NCBI RefSeq assembly: GCF_000243115.2
Contig: NZ_CP007035.1
Location: 2,914,001 to 2,978,000 of the forward strand
Direction of reading: 5' to 3'
From: Niabella soli DSM 19437
GTDB lineage: Bacteria > Bacteroidota > Bacteroidia > Chitinophagales > Chitinophagaceae
DNA: 64,000 nt
Shown: one piece after another, positions 7,748-14,838 of the stretch
Layout: the number at the start of each line of letters is the position of its first letter
How positions within the stretch are numbered: the stretch's first letter is position 1
Program-made: the position numbers and the translations under genes
Notes under the pieces: model-generated
Database searches by the model: none
The model's input: only the letters and a program-made list of their open reading frames with translations
What the model was told of the DNA's origin: nothing

Positions 7748-9019
7748 TTATCCCTTTTCTTTAAACCCGTTATTAATATATTCAATACTATCGCGCAATT
7801 TGATAGTCTTTGCCAGTTTTTTTAAAGCGGTATCATGCTCCCTTACATACGTATTATCCGTATCCCATACATACCCTGCCAAAACGGAGCAGATCATTTT
7901 CTTAATATCCGGATTTTGATCTTTGGCAAAAAAGATCGTATGCAAAGTAGTATCATACCATCCCATCACATAACTCCTGAAGGTATTAACGCCCTGCATC
8001 ATGACTTCGGTATATTCCTTTTCCCAATCCACTTTTTCGCCTTGAAGCTGCCGTACCACCAGTTTACCCGCGATCTGACTGGAAACAGTGGCCAGTGTTA
8101 CACCCGATGAAAATACCGGATCAAGGAACTCCGTTACATTTCCTGTAAGCACAAACCCGTTCCCGAAAAATTTCTCTGTGGTGGCCGACCAGGATTGCAG
8201 TACGCGGGGCTCCCATAAATATTCAATGCCCTTCATGCGTTCGGCAATATAGGGTTCGTCGGCTATTAAGCTGCGCATGATCTCTTCCGGCGATCCTGAA
8301 TATTTTTCAAAGAAAGCGGGATCCCCTACAAACCCAACGGACGTAATGCCGGTGGCAAAAGGAATGATCCAAACCCAAATGTCTGGCTTGTGTACTACGA
8401 TAGTAATACGGTCCGGCTCATCATCCATTTGCCGGTTCACATCTTTTGTATGCACAAAAACAGCCTTACGCGGAGGCAGGTTAGAAGGTTTATCCAACCC
8501 GAACAAACGGGGAATCACCCGGCCATAACCGCTCCCATCAATAATAAATTTCGCCTCTATCTGTTTTTCATCGCCCTGTGCGTCTGTTATGGTGGTTACC
8601 GAAGAGCCATCGTCATTAAATTTAATTGCCGTTACTGTTGTCTCATAATCTATAGGCACTCCTTTCGCTTCCAGCCCGTCGGCCAGCGCCTTGTCAAAAT
8701 CCGCACGGGTTACCTGGTAGGCATGATCCCATCCATCCGTAAACTGATCGGAGAAAGAATAATCGCAGATCACCCCATCCCGGACAAACTTGGCACCGGT
8801 CTTTCGCTGAAAACTCTGTTCCAGCACGCTATCCAGCAATTCCGCCTCTTCCAGGGCTTCCATACAGCGGGGTAACAGGCTTTCCCCAATCACAAAACGG
8901 GGGAATTTCATTTTTTCCACCACGCGTACCTTGTAGCCCGCTTTGTTAACGATAGCTCCGGCTACGGTTCCGGCCGGGCCGGCGCCGATCACCAATACAT
9001 CTGTTTTTTCAGTTTGCAT
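7748..9019 (-). CDS. FAD-dependent halogenase/monooxygenase-like oxidoreductase
   Basis: 423 residues. The N-terminal Rossmann motif GAGPAG is at 12-17, followed by FPRFVIGESLLP (about 39-50), the block typical of flavin-dependent halogenases of the CmlS and tryptophan-halogenase superfamily. WVWIIP at 215-220 fits the WxWxIP motif used to separate halogenases from ordinary flavin monooxygenases. Some flexirubins carry chlorine on the aromatic ring, so ring halogenation is a reasonable role. A hydroxylase with a halogenase-like fold cannot be excluded from sequence. A reduced-flavin supply would come from elsewhere, as no flavin reductase is seen nearby. Confidence 0.82.
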   Translation of the reverse strand: MQTEKTDVLVIGAGPAGTVAGAIVNKAGYKVRVVEKMKFPRFVIGESLLPRCMEALEEAELLDSVLEQSFQRKTGAKFVRDGVICDYSFSDQFTDGWDHAYQVTRADFDKALADGLEAKGVPIDYETTVTAIKFNDDGSSVTTITDAQGDEKQIEAKFIIDGSGYGRVIPRLFGLDKPSNLPPRKAVFVHTKDVNRQMDDEPDRITIVVHKPDIWVWIIPFATGITSVGFVGDPAFFEKYSGSPEEIMRSLIADEPYIAERMKGIEYLWEPRVLQSWSATTEKFFGNGFVLTGNVTEFLDPVFSSGVTLATVSSQIAGKLVVRQLQGEKVDWEKEYTEVMMQGVNTFRSYVMGWYDTTLHTIFFAKDQNPDIKKMICSVLAGYVWDTDNTYVREHDTALKKLAKTIKLRDSIEYINNGFKEKG

Positions 9020-9035
9020 ACAGTTTTATTTTACG

Positions 9036-9560
9036 TTACAAGTCCTCGCTTGTTTTAAACCCAATCCTTACTCTTTGTTTTTGCGCTGTTTCTATTTTGT
9101 CTTTTTTCAATAAATAATTCAATGCCTCATAAATATCCTTGAATTGTTTATTGTATTTGCGTTCTATTCTCTTCAACTTTTCCGTCAGGTCTTTATGCTC
9201 AAAAGCGAATTTTTTTAATGCAACAAAAGCCTCAACAATTGCTATATTTACTTTGATGGCCTTCTCGCTTTTTAAAACACCGGCAAGCATTGTTACTCCG
9301 TGCTCTGTAAACGCAAAAGGTGTGACCTTTGTGTTCCTTTTATTTTGACCTGATGCGGTCGCAAATTGCGACCGCATCTTCTCCCACTCCGCCACGGTCA
9401 GCCGGAACATAAAAGATGCAGGAAATCTTTCGATATTGCGTTTGACAGCTTCATTCAGTCTTTTTGTTTCCACTTCATATAATATAGCCAGATCAAAATC
9501 CAACATTATCTTTTGTTTCCGGACTTCGTAGATTTTATTTTGTATATCCTGTAATTCCAT
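9036..9560 (-). CDS. ORF6N domain protein inserted in the pigment operon
   Basis: 174 residues. The N-terminal two-thirds is an ORF6N domain, with the typical flow 'IYEVRKQKIMLDFDLAILYEVETKRLNEAVKRN' (broken here by position: about 10-42), then FPASFMFRLT and FAFTEHGVTMLAGVLKS (about 102-118). The C-terminus is a charged helical tail. ORF6N proteins occur in phages and widely as orphan genes in Bacteroidota and are thought to bind DNA; their role is poorly known. It has the same orientation as its neighbours and fits tightly (16 bp and 23 bp gaps), but it has no place in pigment chemistry and is more AT-rich, so it looks like an insertion. A palindrome precedes its start. Confidence 0.88.
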   Translation of the reverse strand: MELQDIQNKIYEVRKQKIMLDFDLAILYEVETKRLNEAVKRNIERFPASFMFRLTVAEWEKMRSQFATASGQNKRNTKVTPFAFTEHGVTMLAGVLKSEKAIKVNIAIVEAFVALKKFAFEHKDLTEKLKRIERKYNKQFKDIYEALNYLLKKDKIETAQKQRVRIGFKTSEDL

Positions 9561-9561
9561 A

Positions 9562-9579
9562 GTAGCAACATTGTGCTAC
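9562..9579. promoter_or_regulatory. Palindrome directly upstream of the ORF6N gene
   Basis: GTAGCA-ACATTG-TGCTAC, perfect 6-bp arms around a 6-bp centre, placed 1 bp upstream of the ATG at 9560. It occupies most of the 23-bp gap to the methyltransferase stop. The position suits an operator or a translation-start hairpin; autoregulation by the ORF6N protein is only a guess. Confidence 0.4.
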
Positions 9580-9583
9580 AAAT

Positions 9584-10666
9584 TTAGCTTTTCTTTTTAC
9601 ATTTCAGCAGCGTGTGGCTTAGCCCGATCCCGCTGATCTCTTCCACGATCTCAAAGCCCGCTTTTGCTATACACTTCTTAAATACACGCGAATCATACAT
9701 CTGACTGTTGCCATTGGCGATTGCCGTAAAATAGATGGATAGTTGCTGAATGCAGAATGCAGAGGTTTCAAAGCGCTGATTATCCCAAAAGGCTTCCAGG
9801 ATATAAACAGATCCGTCCGCATTCAATGCCTGGCCGCAGCGTTGCAGGATCGAAACAATTTCATCCTCCGAAAAACAATCCAGGAACTGGCTCATCCACA
9901 CACCGTCATATCCGGTTGGAAAAACGACCGAAGCCTCCAGCACATTTGCGGGGTAAAAATCTACCCGGTCGCTCAATCCTAACTTTTCAATGTTTTCCTT
10001 TGCCATATCCGCCTGGCCCGGCAAATCCATAATTGTAATGTGGACGTCTCTATCAAATGCTGTGGATGCCAATGCCCATTTGCCGGTATTGCCGCCTATT
10101 TCCAGTAAGCGTTTTATATGATTCTCGGGTTTATAAATATGTTTCAGTACCAGGGGGAATGCGATATCTGAAAAGAAATGATCATATTCAAACCAGCTTT
10201 TCTGCTGGCGCGGATTCAACTGCGATAATCCCTCATATACGGTATTCCAATTACCCAATTCTTTCAAGCCTTCCGGCTTGCCGGTGTTTACAGATTCCTC
10301 CAAATGAAACATGCCTTTATAGCAGATATCCTGCACAAAACTCATGTTCACATTGGTGAGCGGGTCATGGAGAATAAAGTATCCTGTTTTGGTCAGCACA
10401 AACTTCTCGTCATCTGTGTATTTCACCAATTGCATACCCAGCGCGGCTTCCAGCAATACCCTTGCCCCATATTCCGGCACACCCGTTTTTTCACAAATAG
10501 CTGTTAAAACAATGCCTTCTTTATGAGCAGCGTCAATCACGCTTAAAATATTTTTATCCCTAAGGACGCGTGCCACCTGGAAAACAATAGGACCATGCGC
10601 AATAACCTGTGCCATATGTTTTGCCTGCATGGCCGAAAGGTGTTCTTTTTTGTAAAAGTCGATCAT
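9584..10666 (-). CDS. SAM-dependent methyltransferase, O-methyltransferase type
   Basis: 360 residues. The N-terminal half is a helical dimerisation/winged-helix-like region (about 10-100), as in plant-type O-methyltransferases and antibiotic-tailoring enzymes. The C-terminal half is a Rossmann-like domain with SAM motif I LLEIGGNTGKW at about 187-197 and the acidic ribose ligand Asp214 in TIMDLPG. Such enzymes methylate hydroxyl groups on aromatic or polyketide substrates, so methylation of the pigment's aryl head is plausible. It lies 29 bp downstream of a ketosynthase gene, inside the operon. Confidence 0.83.
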   Translation of the reverse strand: MIDFYKKEHLSAMQAKHMAQVIAHGPIVFQVARVLRDKNILSVIDAAHKEGIVLTAICEKTGVPEYGARVLLEAALGMQLVKYTDDEKFVLTKTGYFILHDPLTNVNMSFVQDICYKGMFHLEESVNTGKPEGLKELGNWNTVYEGLSQLNPRQQKSWFEYDHFFSDIAFPLVLKHIYKPENHIKRLLEIGGNTGKWALASTAFDRDVHITIMDLPGQADMAKENIEKLGLSDRVDFYPANVLEASVVFPTGYDGVWMSQFLDCFSEDEIVSILQRCGQALNADGSVYILEAFWDNQRFETSAFCIQQLSIYFTAIANGNSQMYDSRVFKKCIAKAGFEIVEEISGIGLSHTLLKCKKKS

Positions 10667-10695
10667 TAAAAAATTTATGGTTTTTTGTTATTCGT

Positions 10696-11841
10696 TTATT
10701 GTTGACGGTCTTTAATTTTTTCAATTATAATCGCCGCATTGCAGCCACCAAATCCTGAAGTTGTTTTCAGGCATGCACGAATCGGCTTCCTGATGAGCTC
10801 CCGGCAAACATTCAACGGCATTACCGTTCCGGGCTCTTCATACCCTTTAGTAGGGATGATCGTATTGTTTCCCAGCGATTCGATACTGATCACTGCTTCC
10901 AGTAATCCGGCAGCGCCCAGTGTATGTCCATAATATCCCTTGAGGCTATTCACCGGCACCTCCTGTAGCTGCGCCAGGTTAATGGCCCGGCTTTCCATAT
11001 CATCATTATACAAAGTTGCGGTGCCGTGTGCGGAGATAAAATCAATTGCGGCAGCAGGACTCCCGGCTTCTTTTAGGGCGCGGTCGATCGCCATAAATAA
11101 TTCTTCACCTGTTCTTGATGGACCTGAAATATGATTGGCATCATTACTTACCCCGCCGCCGCTGATCATTATCGGTTCCGCGGATGCCGGCACTTCAGTA
11201 GAAAGTACCAGCGTTGCAGCCCCTTCTCCAAGATTGATGCCTTTTCGCTGGGCATCAAAAGGCCGGCACAATTCATCACTTACGGCGTGAAAGGATTGGA
11301 AGCCCGAAAGAATAAAACGGGAGATCACATCAGCCCCGGCCACCACAACCGTTTTAAATTTGCCCGCGTCCAGTAAGCGCTTTGCTGTAATAATTGCCAG
11401 CGTACCGGAAATGCAGGCATGGGAAACAATAACCGGTTTATTTTGAAACCCAAAATGCCGGGCCAGTTTTTGCGCCGATGCGGTTAACCCTATTTCCTGT
11501 TTCAGTACTTCAGTAACCGGCTGATGCTCCAACAGGCTGATGTTTCCCTTGGTAGAAGAAAGGACCAATGCAGTATCAGCAGCTTTTGTATCGATTCCCG
11601 CCAGTTTTACGGCATCTTCAATGGATGCAGCCAAAATGTTTTCAAAACGTGTAAAGGGTGCCTGCTGTTTTTTGAAAAAGAGGTCCTCAAATAATGCCGC
11701 ACAAAACGGAACCTCACTTTGCTGCGGATCCTGATGTACCTTAACGCCTGTTACATTTTTACAAAGGGCATCAAAATTTTCCTTAGCCGTTGTTCCAAGG
11801 GGAGAGAAAATATTTTGCGATAGAACGTACACTTTCTTCAT
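10696..11841 (-). CDS. Beta-ketoacyl-ACP synthase, second active KS of the cluster
   Basis: 381 residues. Cys143 lies in SHACISGT, His272 in AHGTAT and His306 in YYGHTLGA, giving a complete catalytic triad in a slightly divergent KS. Compared with the KS at 5619 the loop before the Cys is shorter and the HGT motif is less canonical, so it may act on another chain length or on the starter unit, like ApeR in aryl polyene clusters. The start codon overlaps the stop of the thioesterase gene in an ATGA of 4 bp. Confidence 0.88.
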   Translation of the reverse strand: MKKVYVLSQNIFSPLGTTAKENFDALCKNVTGVKVHQDPQQSEVPFCAALFEDLFFKKQQAPFTRFENILAASIEDAVKLAGIDTKAADTALVLSSTKGNISLLEHQPVTEVLKQEIGLTASAQKLARHFGFQNKPVIVSHACISGTLAIITAKRLLDAGKFKTVVVAGADVISRFILSGFQSFHAVSDELCRPFDAQRKGINLGEGAATLVLSTEVPASAEPIMISGGGVSNDANHISGPSRTGEELFMAIDRALKEAGSPAAAIDFISAHGTATLYNDDMESRAINLAQLQEVPVNSLKGYYGHTLGAAGLLEAVISIESLGNNTIIPTKGYEEPGTVMPLNVCRELIRKPIRACLKTTSGFGGCNAAIIIEKIKDRQQ

Positions 11842-12263
11842 GCGCCGGTAAGGTGCTTTTTCTTCCAGTCTTCAAAAAAAGGCGGGTTATTTAATAATAA
11901 GGTCTGGCTGTCTTTTTCAAGAAAGACCTGCGTGGTGGTACCGGTAGCCACCAGTTTTTTTGTTGTTCCGTGATACAGCTTGTAATTAAAAATGATCTTT
12001 GCTGCTTCACAGGGCAGATAAATTGTTTCTACCAGCACGGTATCTCCAAATCGCAACGATTGCTTATAGTTACATTCCGCATGCACAATGGGAACGACCA
12101 CTCCCGCTGCAAAAAAATCAAGATAGCCTAACCCATATTCCTTTCCAAAAGCCTCACGACCATCTTCAAAATAGCGAATATAATGGCCATGCCATACAAT
12201 ACCCAGTGGGTCCGCCTCGTTAAAGCGAATCAAAACCTCGACCGTATTTTTTAACTCCTTCAT
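11838..12263 (-). CDS. Acyl-CoA/ACP thioesterase of the 4-hydroxybenzoyl-CoA thioesterase (4HBT) hotdog family
   Basis: 141-residue single hotdog domain. The 4HBT active-site segment is visible near the N-terminus: RFNEADPLGIVWHGHYIRYF, with the catalytic Asp18 followed by GIVWHG. Enzymes of this kind hydrolyse acyl-CoA or acyl-ACP thioesters. In this cluster it could release misprimed intermediates or hydrolyse the starter thioester, a job given to ApeK-like enzymes in aryl polyene loci. The stop overlaps the next KS start by 4 bp. Confidence 0.85.
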   Translation of the reverse strand: MKELKNTVEVLIRFNEADPLGIVWHGHYIRYFEDGREAFGKEYGLGYLDFFAAGVVVPIVHAECNYKQSLRFGDTVLVETIYLPCEAAKIIFNYKLYHGTTKKLVATGTTTQVFLEKDSQTLLLNNPPFFEDWKKKHLTGA

Positions 12264-12294
12264 TATCTATTTCCCCCCGTGAATGTAATTTGTG

Positions 12295-12711
12295 TTATCC
12301 GGCAGTAAAAATGCGCATTTCGCAGGAGGCGATTACCGCCTCCTGTATAGAGATGGTTCCTTCAACGATCGTTGCATTAAAGATCTGGTTTTTGACCGTA
12401 ATGGTGGTTGTTAACAACTCCCCTGCTTTTGGCAAGCGGGCTATTTTTAATTGTTGTACCGCGCCGATAAAACCCACCGGAACCGGTTTATTTTCCTGCC
12501 GGCAAATATAGCCCATGTGTGCCGCCGCTGTTTGTGCAATATTTTCCACCAAACCGGGTTCCGTAAACAGCCCTTCTGCTACCAGGATATTGCCTTCCGG
12601 TACCAGGAACTGTGTAGTGGCGCTGGTAGCGTCACACTGTTCCAGCGTTTGCACCATTACGAAGGGAGCTCTTTGCGGGAGGTATGGTAAAATATCACTA
12701 GCTATACTCAT
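12295..12711 (-). CDS. ApeP-like hotdog dehydratase, catalytic Glu kept, His missing
   Basis: 138 residues from the ATG at 12711; an in-frame ATG at 12744 adds 11 residues without homology character. The fold is FabA/FabZ-like: LPQRAPFVMVQTL at the start, then the central helix EPGLVENIAQTAA, where Glu56 matches the FabZ catalytic Glu (E-x-x-A-Q). Upstream of it, where FabZ has GHFPG, this protein has no His at all between residues 26 and 64. It is thus the complement of the protein at 2213-2584, which has His35 but Gln in place of Glu. FabZ active sites form across the dimer interface, so the two may make one working heterodimeric dehydratase. Confidence 0.78.
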   Translation of the reverse strand: MSIASDILPYLPQRAPFVMVQTLEQCDATSATTQFLVPEGNILVAEGLFTEPGLVENIAQTAAAHMGYICRQENKPVPVGFIGAVQQLKIARLPKAGELLTTTITVKNQIFNATIVEGTISIQEAVIASCEMRIFTAG

Positions 12712-12811
12712 AGTCAATAACCGGCCGGCATTTCGCAAGGCCAACGCGCTAAAATTACAGAAACTTTGGTTTGCTGCGCGAAAGGCTGCGCAACATTTTA
12801 CTACGGAATTG

Positions 12812-13705
12812 CTAATTTTTGCCGCCTTTACTCCAAAATGGGTAATAATTATACCATTGATCAGGATAAGTCTGTACTTTCTGCTCCGTTTGCATCACAA
12901 AATCAGCCAGGATATACTCGGGCGCTCCTTTTTCCCCGCGGTCGCTGTACACGATACCGGGCGTTGCAAAAAAATGATAATGCGCCGTTGTTTCTTTCAT
13001 TGCAAAAACAAAGGATACCGGCACTTGCAGCTTTGCGGCAATAATAAATGGCCCGGCGGGGAACCGTGCCGGTTCTCCCAAAAAAGGGGCGTTCAATGTT
13101 TTATTGCCCGGCAAAAACCTATCAGCATGCATGCAGACCAGCTCATTATTATTTAACGCCTCCATTATGGCGTATATGTGTGCAATAGCATCTTTTATAA
13201 CAATAATATTCGCATTACGCTCACCCGTTACGCTATTGAGGTATTCTTTTATCTGTTGTTGCTCCCCATCGTACATAACGATATTAATACGGGTATTCAA
13301 TCGCTTTAATAAATGCCCGGCTATTTCCCAATTGCCAATATGGGCACTCAGCAATAGCCCCCCTTTGCCGGAGGCCACCATTTGGTGCAGATGCGCTTCC
13401 CCGTCAAAATCAAACGTGAAGTTATTTTTAATACCGCTCATCAGCACAATTCGGTCTATTAAAGCTTGCCCAAACCAGTAATAATTACGATAGCGCGCCC
13501 GGGTGGCCTTAAACCCTGACAAATGCAGCCGCTCCCTGAGATAATAATTTATTGCCCCGTTCGATTGGCGGCTGAACAAAAAATAATACCCCGCCACGAA
13601 ACGCAACAAGAAATAAGCAGGCGCCGTGCCGCCCCATTTCAGTAAAGCAATAAAGATGCGGTAACCGGTTGTATTGGCTTTTGAACGTCCGTCCCAGCTT
13701 GACAT
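12812..13705 (-). CDS. LpxL/HtrB-like lysophospholipid acyltransferase
   Basis: 297 residues. An N-terminal membrane-proximal hydrophobic region (about 15-45) precedes the catalytic block SAHIGNWEIAG at 120-130, matching the HX4E motif of LpxL-type acyltransferases (His122, Glu127). A CMHADR stretch later supports the family. In lipid A synthesis such enzymes transfer an acyl chain from ACP. In aryl polyene and flexirubin clusters a homologue is thought to esterify the finished polyene onto a lipid or resorcinol. It is the first gene of the long operon that runs down to 1661, and a good -7 box lies 27 bp upstream of its start. Confidence 0.88.
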   Translation of the reverse strand: MSSWDGRSKANTTGYRIFIALLKWGGTAPAYFLLRFVAGYYFLFSRQSNGAINYYLRERLHLSGFKATRARYRNYYWFGQALIDRIVLMSGIKNNFTFDFDGEAHLHQMVASGKGGLLLSAHIGNWEIAGHLLKRLNTRINIVMYDGEQQQIKEYLNSVTGERNANIIVIKDAIAHIYAIMEALNNNELVCMHADRFLPGNKTLNAPFLGEPARFPAGPFIIAAKLQVPVSFVFAMKETTAHYHFFATPGIVYSDRGEKGAPEYILADFVMQTEQKVQTYPDQWYNYYPFWSKGGKN

Positions 13706-13731
13706 TTTTTACATGCATTGTTTTAAACATC

Positions 13732-13739
13732 CAAATATA
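13732..13739 (-). promoter_or_regulatory. Bacteroidota -7 box for the main pigment operon
   Basis: Minus-strand TATATTTG, an exact match to TAnnTTTG, 26 nt before the acyltransferase ATG. No convincing -33 TTTG at 19-21 nt spacing was found, so this is a partial promoter match. Confidence 0.4.
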
Positions 13740-13748
13740 GTAAGCCGA

Positions 13749-14264
13749 TCACAATGCACCCCTGTTTTTTCTTTTCTTAAACCGAAGAAAAGTGATAATC
13801 AGAAGATAAAAAAGACCAATAGCAAGACTGGAAACAAAACAGCCATCATAAGGAACCTTATTGTAGAAGATAGTGTATATGCCATCATTGCAAACAGTGC
13901 AGCCTGCTGGCAATAAAGAACTTTGTGCCCAGGAAATCAGAACGGTACTGGCAATAAACAGAAGAAGAATGATTATGAGGTGTAGAAGCCAATCTCTTTT
14001 GAAATAATTTCGCAACAACCAAAAAGCCACCGGAACAAAAATAGAAAATCCATATACTACCTTTAACATAGGAAATAAGTGGAACGGCTTCCCGGCAAAT
14101 TTGAGATGGCTTCCATTAAATCGTTTCATAAGGCGGGTGACCCACTGCCAATACAGCTGATCAATAAAAGTACTGCTCCAGGCAGCAACAAGAATGAGCA
14201 AAACAAAAACAGCAGTTGTTAGTATTCGATTGCTTGTGTTTGGCAAACCAGAATTTGTTCCCAT
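13749..14264 (-). CDS. Uncharacterised membrane protein
   Basis: 171 residues with about four transmembrane segments (roughly 14-31, 69-84, 90-112, 143-160) and a basic C-terminal tail (RFKKRKNRG). I recognise no family. Between segments 3 and 4 a CTVC pair is followed by DGIY. It separates the acyltransferase from the ACP/KS pair of the pigment cluster and its flanks are AT-rich, so it may not belong to the pathway. The uniform membrane-protein composition and clear start argue that it is a real gene. Confidence 0.6.
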   Translation of the reverse strand: MGTNSGLPNTSNRILTTAVFVLLILVAAWSSTFIDQLYWQWVTRLMKRFNGSHLKFAGKPFHLFPMLKVVYGFSIFVPVAFWLLRNYFKRDWLLHLIIILLLFIASTVLISWAQSSLLPAGCTVCNDGIYTIFYNKVPYDGCFVSSLAIGLFYLLIITFLRFKKRKNRGAL

Positions 14265-14282
14265 ATTATTCTTTGAACCGGA

Positions 14283-14444
14283 CTATTGAACCAAACGCAC
14301 TTTTGCTTTAGTCAAAGACCATTGTTCAATCAAACTAAAGGCTAACGCTTTTCCATCTTTTAATGATAATTTACGAATCGTTCCCGGAGCACGATTTCCC
14401 ATCCTCACATCTTTTATTTTCTTTGATTGATAATTGGCACGCAT
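14283..14444 (-). CDS. Possible 53-residue small basic protein
   Basis: A short frame from ATG (14442-14444) to TAG, with an in-frame TGA 6 bp upstream of the start. The product is rich in Lys and Arg near the N-terminus, and the second half (KDGKALAFSLIEQWSLTKAK) looks protein-like, with regular hydrophobic spacing. The stop lies 18 bp before the membrane-protein start at 14264, as expected for a co-transcribed pair. No family is recognised. It could also be the C-terminal remnant of a longer gene. Confidence 0.35.
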   Translation of the reverse strand: MRANYQSKKIKDVRMGNRAPGTIRKLSLKDGKALAFSLIEQWSLTKAKVRLVQ

Positions 14445-14578
14445 TGTTCAAGCAATATTTTATACTATCGTTCAAAATAAGGAATCACAAAACGGAAAAC
14501 AAACTGCCGACCCCCTGCACAGGCGCACAAGCGAGCGTGGCAACGAAGCTGAGATTTAGACCAAAGCCGGCTCCATAA

Positions 14579-14830
14579 TTAGGCCGCTTCTTTTTTCTGG
14601 ATCTGCTCCCGGATATAGTTATAGAAATCGTTAAAGGTGACCAATGGCAGAAAGTCGCCGGGCTGCACTTTAAAATGAAAGTTGCTTTCCAGGGCAACTA
14701 CCAGGTCAATATAATCAAGACTATCAAGGTCCAATACTTCCTTAAGATGCGCCTCCGGTTGAATCAATTCAGCATCCGCCTCAAATTCCTCAATCAGAAA
14801 GTCGTTTGTTGTTTTTACTATTTTTTCCAT
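14579..14830 (-). CDS. Acyl carrier protein, second of the cluster
   Basis: 83 residues from the ATG at 14830. A longer frame (14854) would begin inside the KS gene. The attachment site is LDLDSLDYIDL with Ser37. The helix II sequence is acidic (DLVVALESNF), as usual for ACP-partner recognition. It starts 8 bp downstream of the KS stop, so the two form a pair. Different from the ACP at 6850 in the sequence around the Ser, which supports separate tasks. Confidence 0.92.
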   Translation of the reverse strand: MEKIVKTTNDFLIEEFEADAELIQPEAHLKEVLDLDSLDYIDLVVALESNFHFKVQPGDFLPLVTFNDFYNYIREQIQKKEAA

Positions 14831-14838
14831 GCTTAGCA

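Noticed and set aside
9036-9560. ORF6N gene as evidence for a prophage
   Set aside because: No integrase, capsid, tail or lysis gene is nearby and the neighbours are pigment genes.
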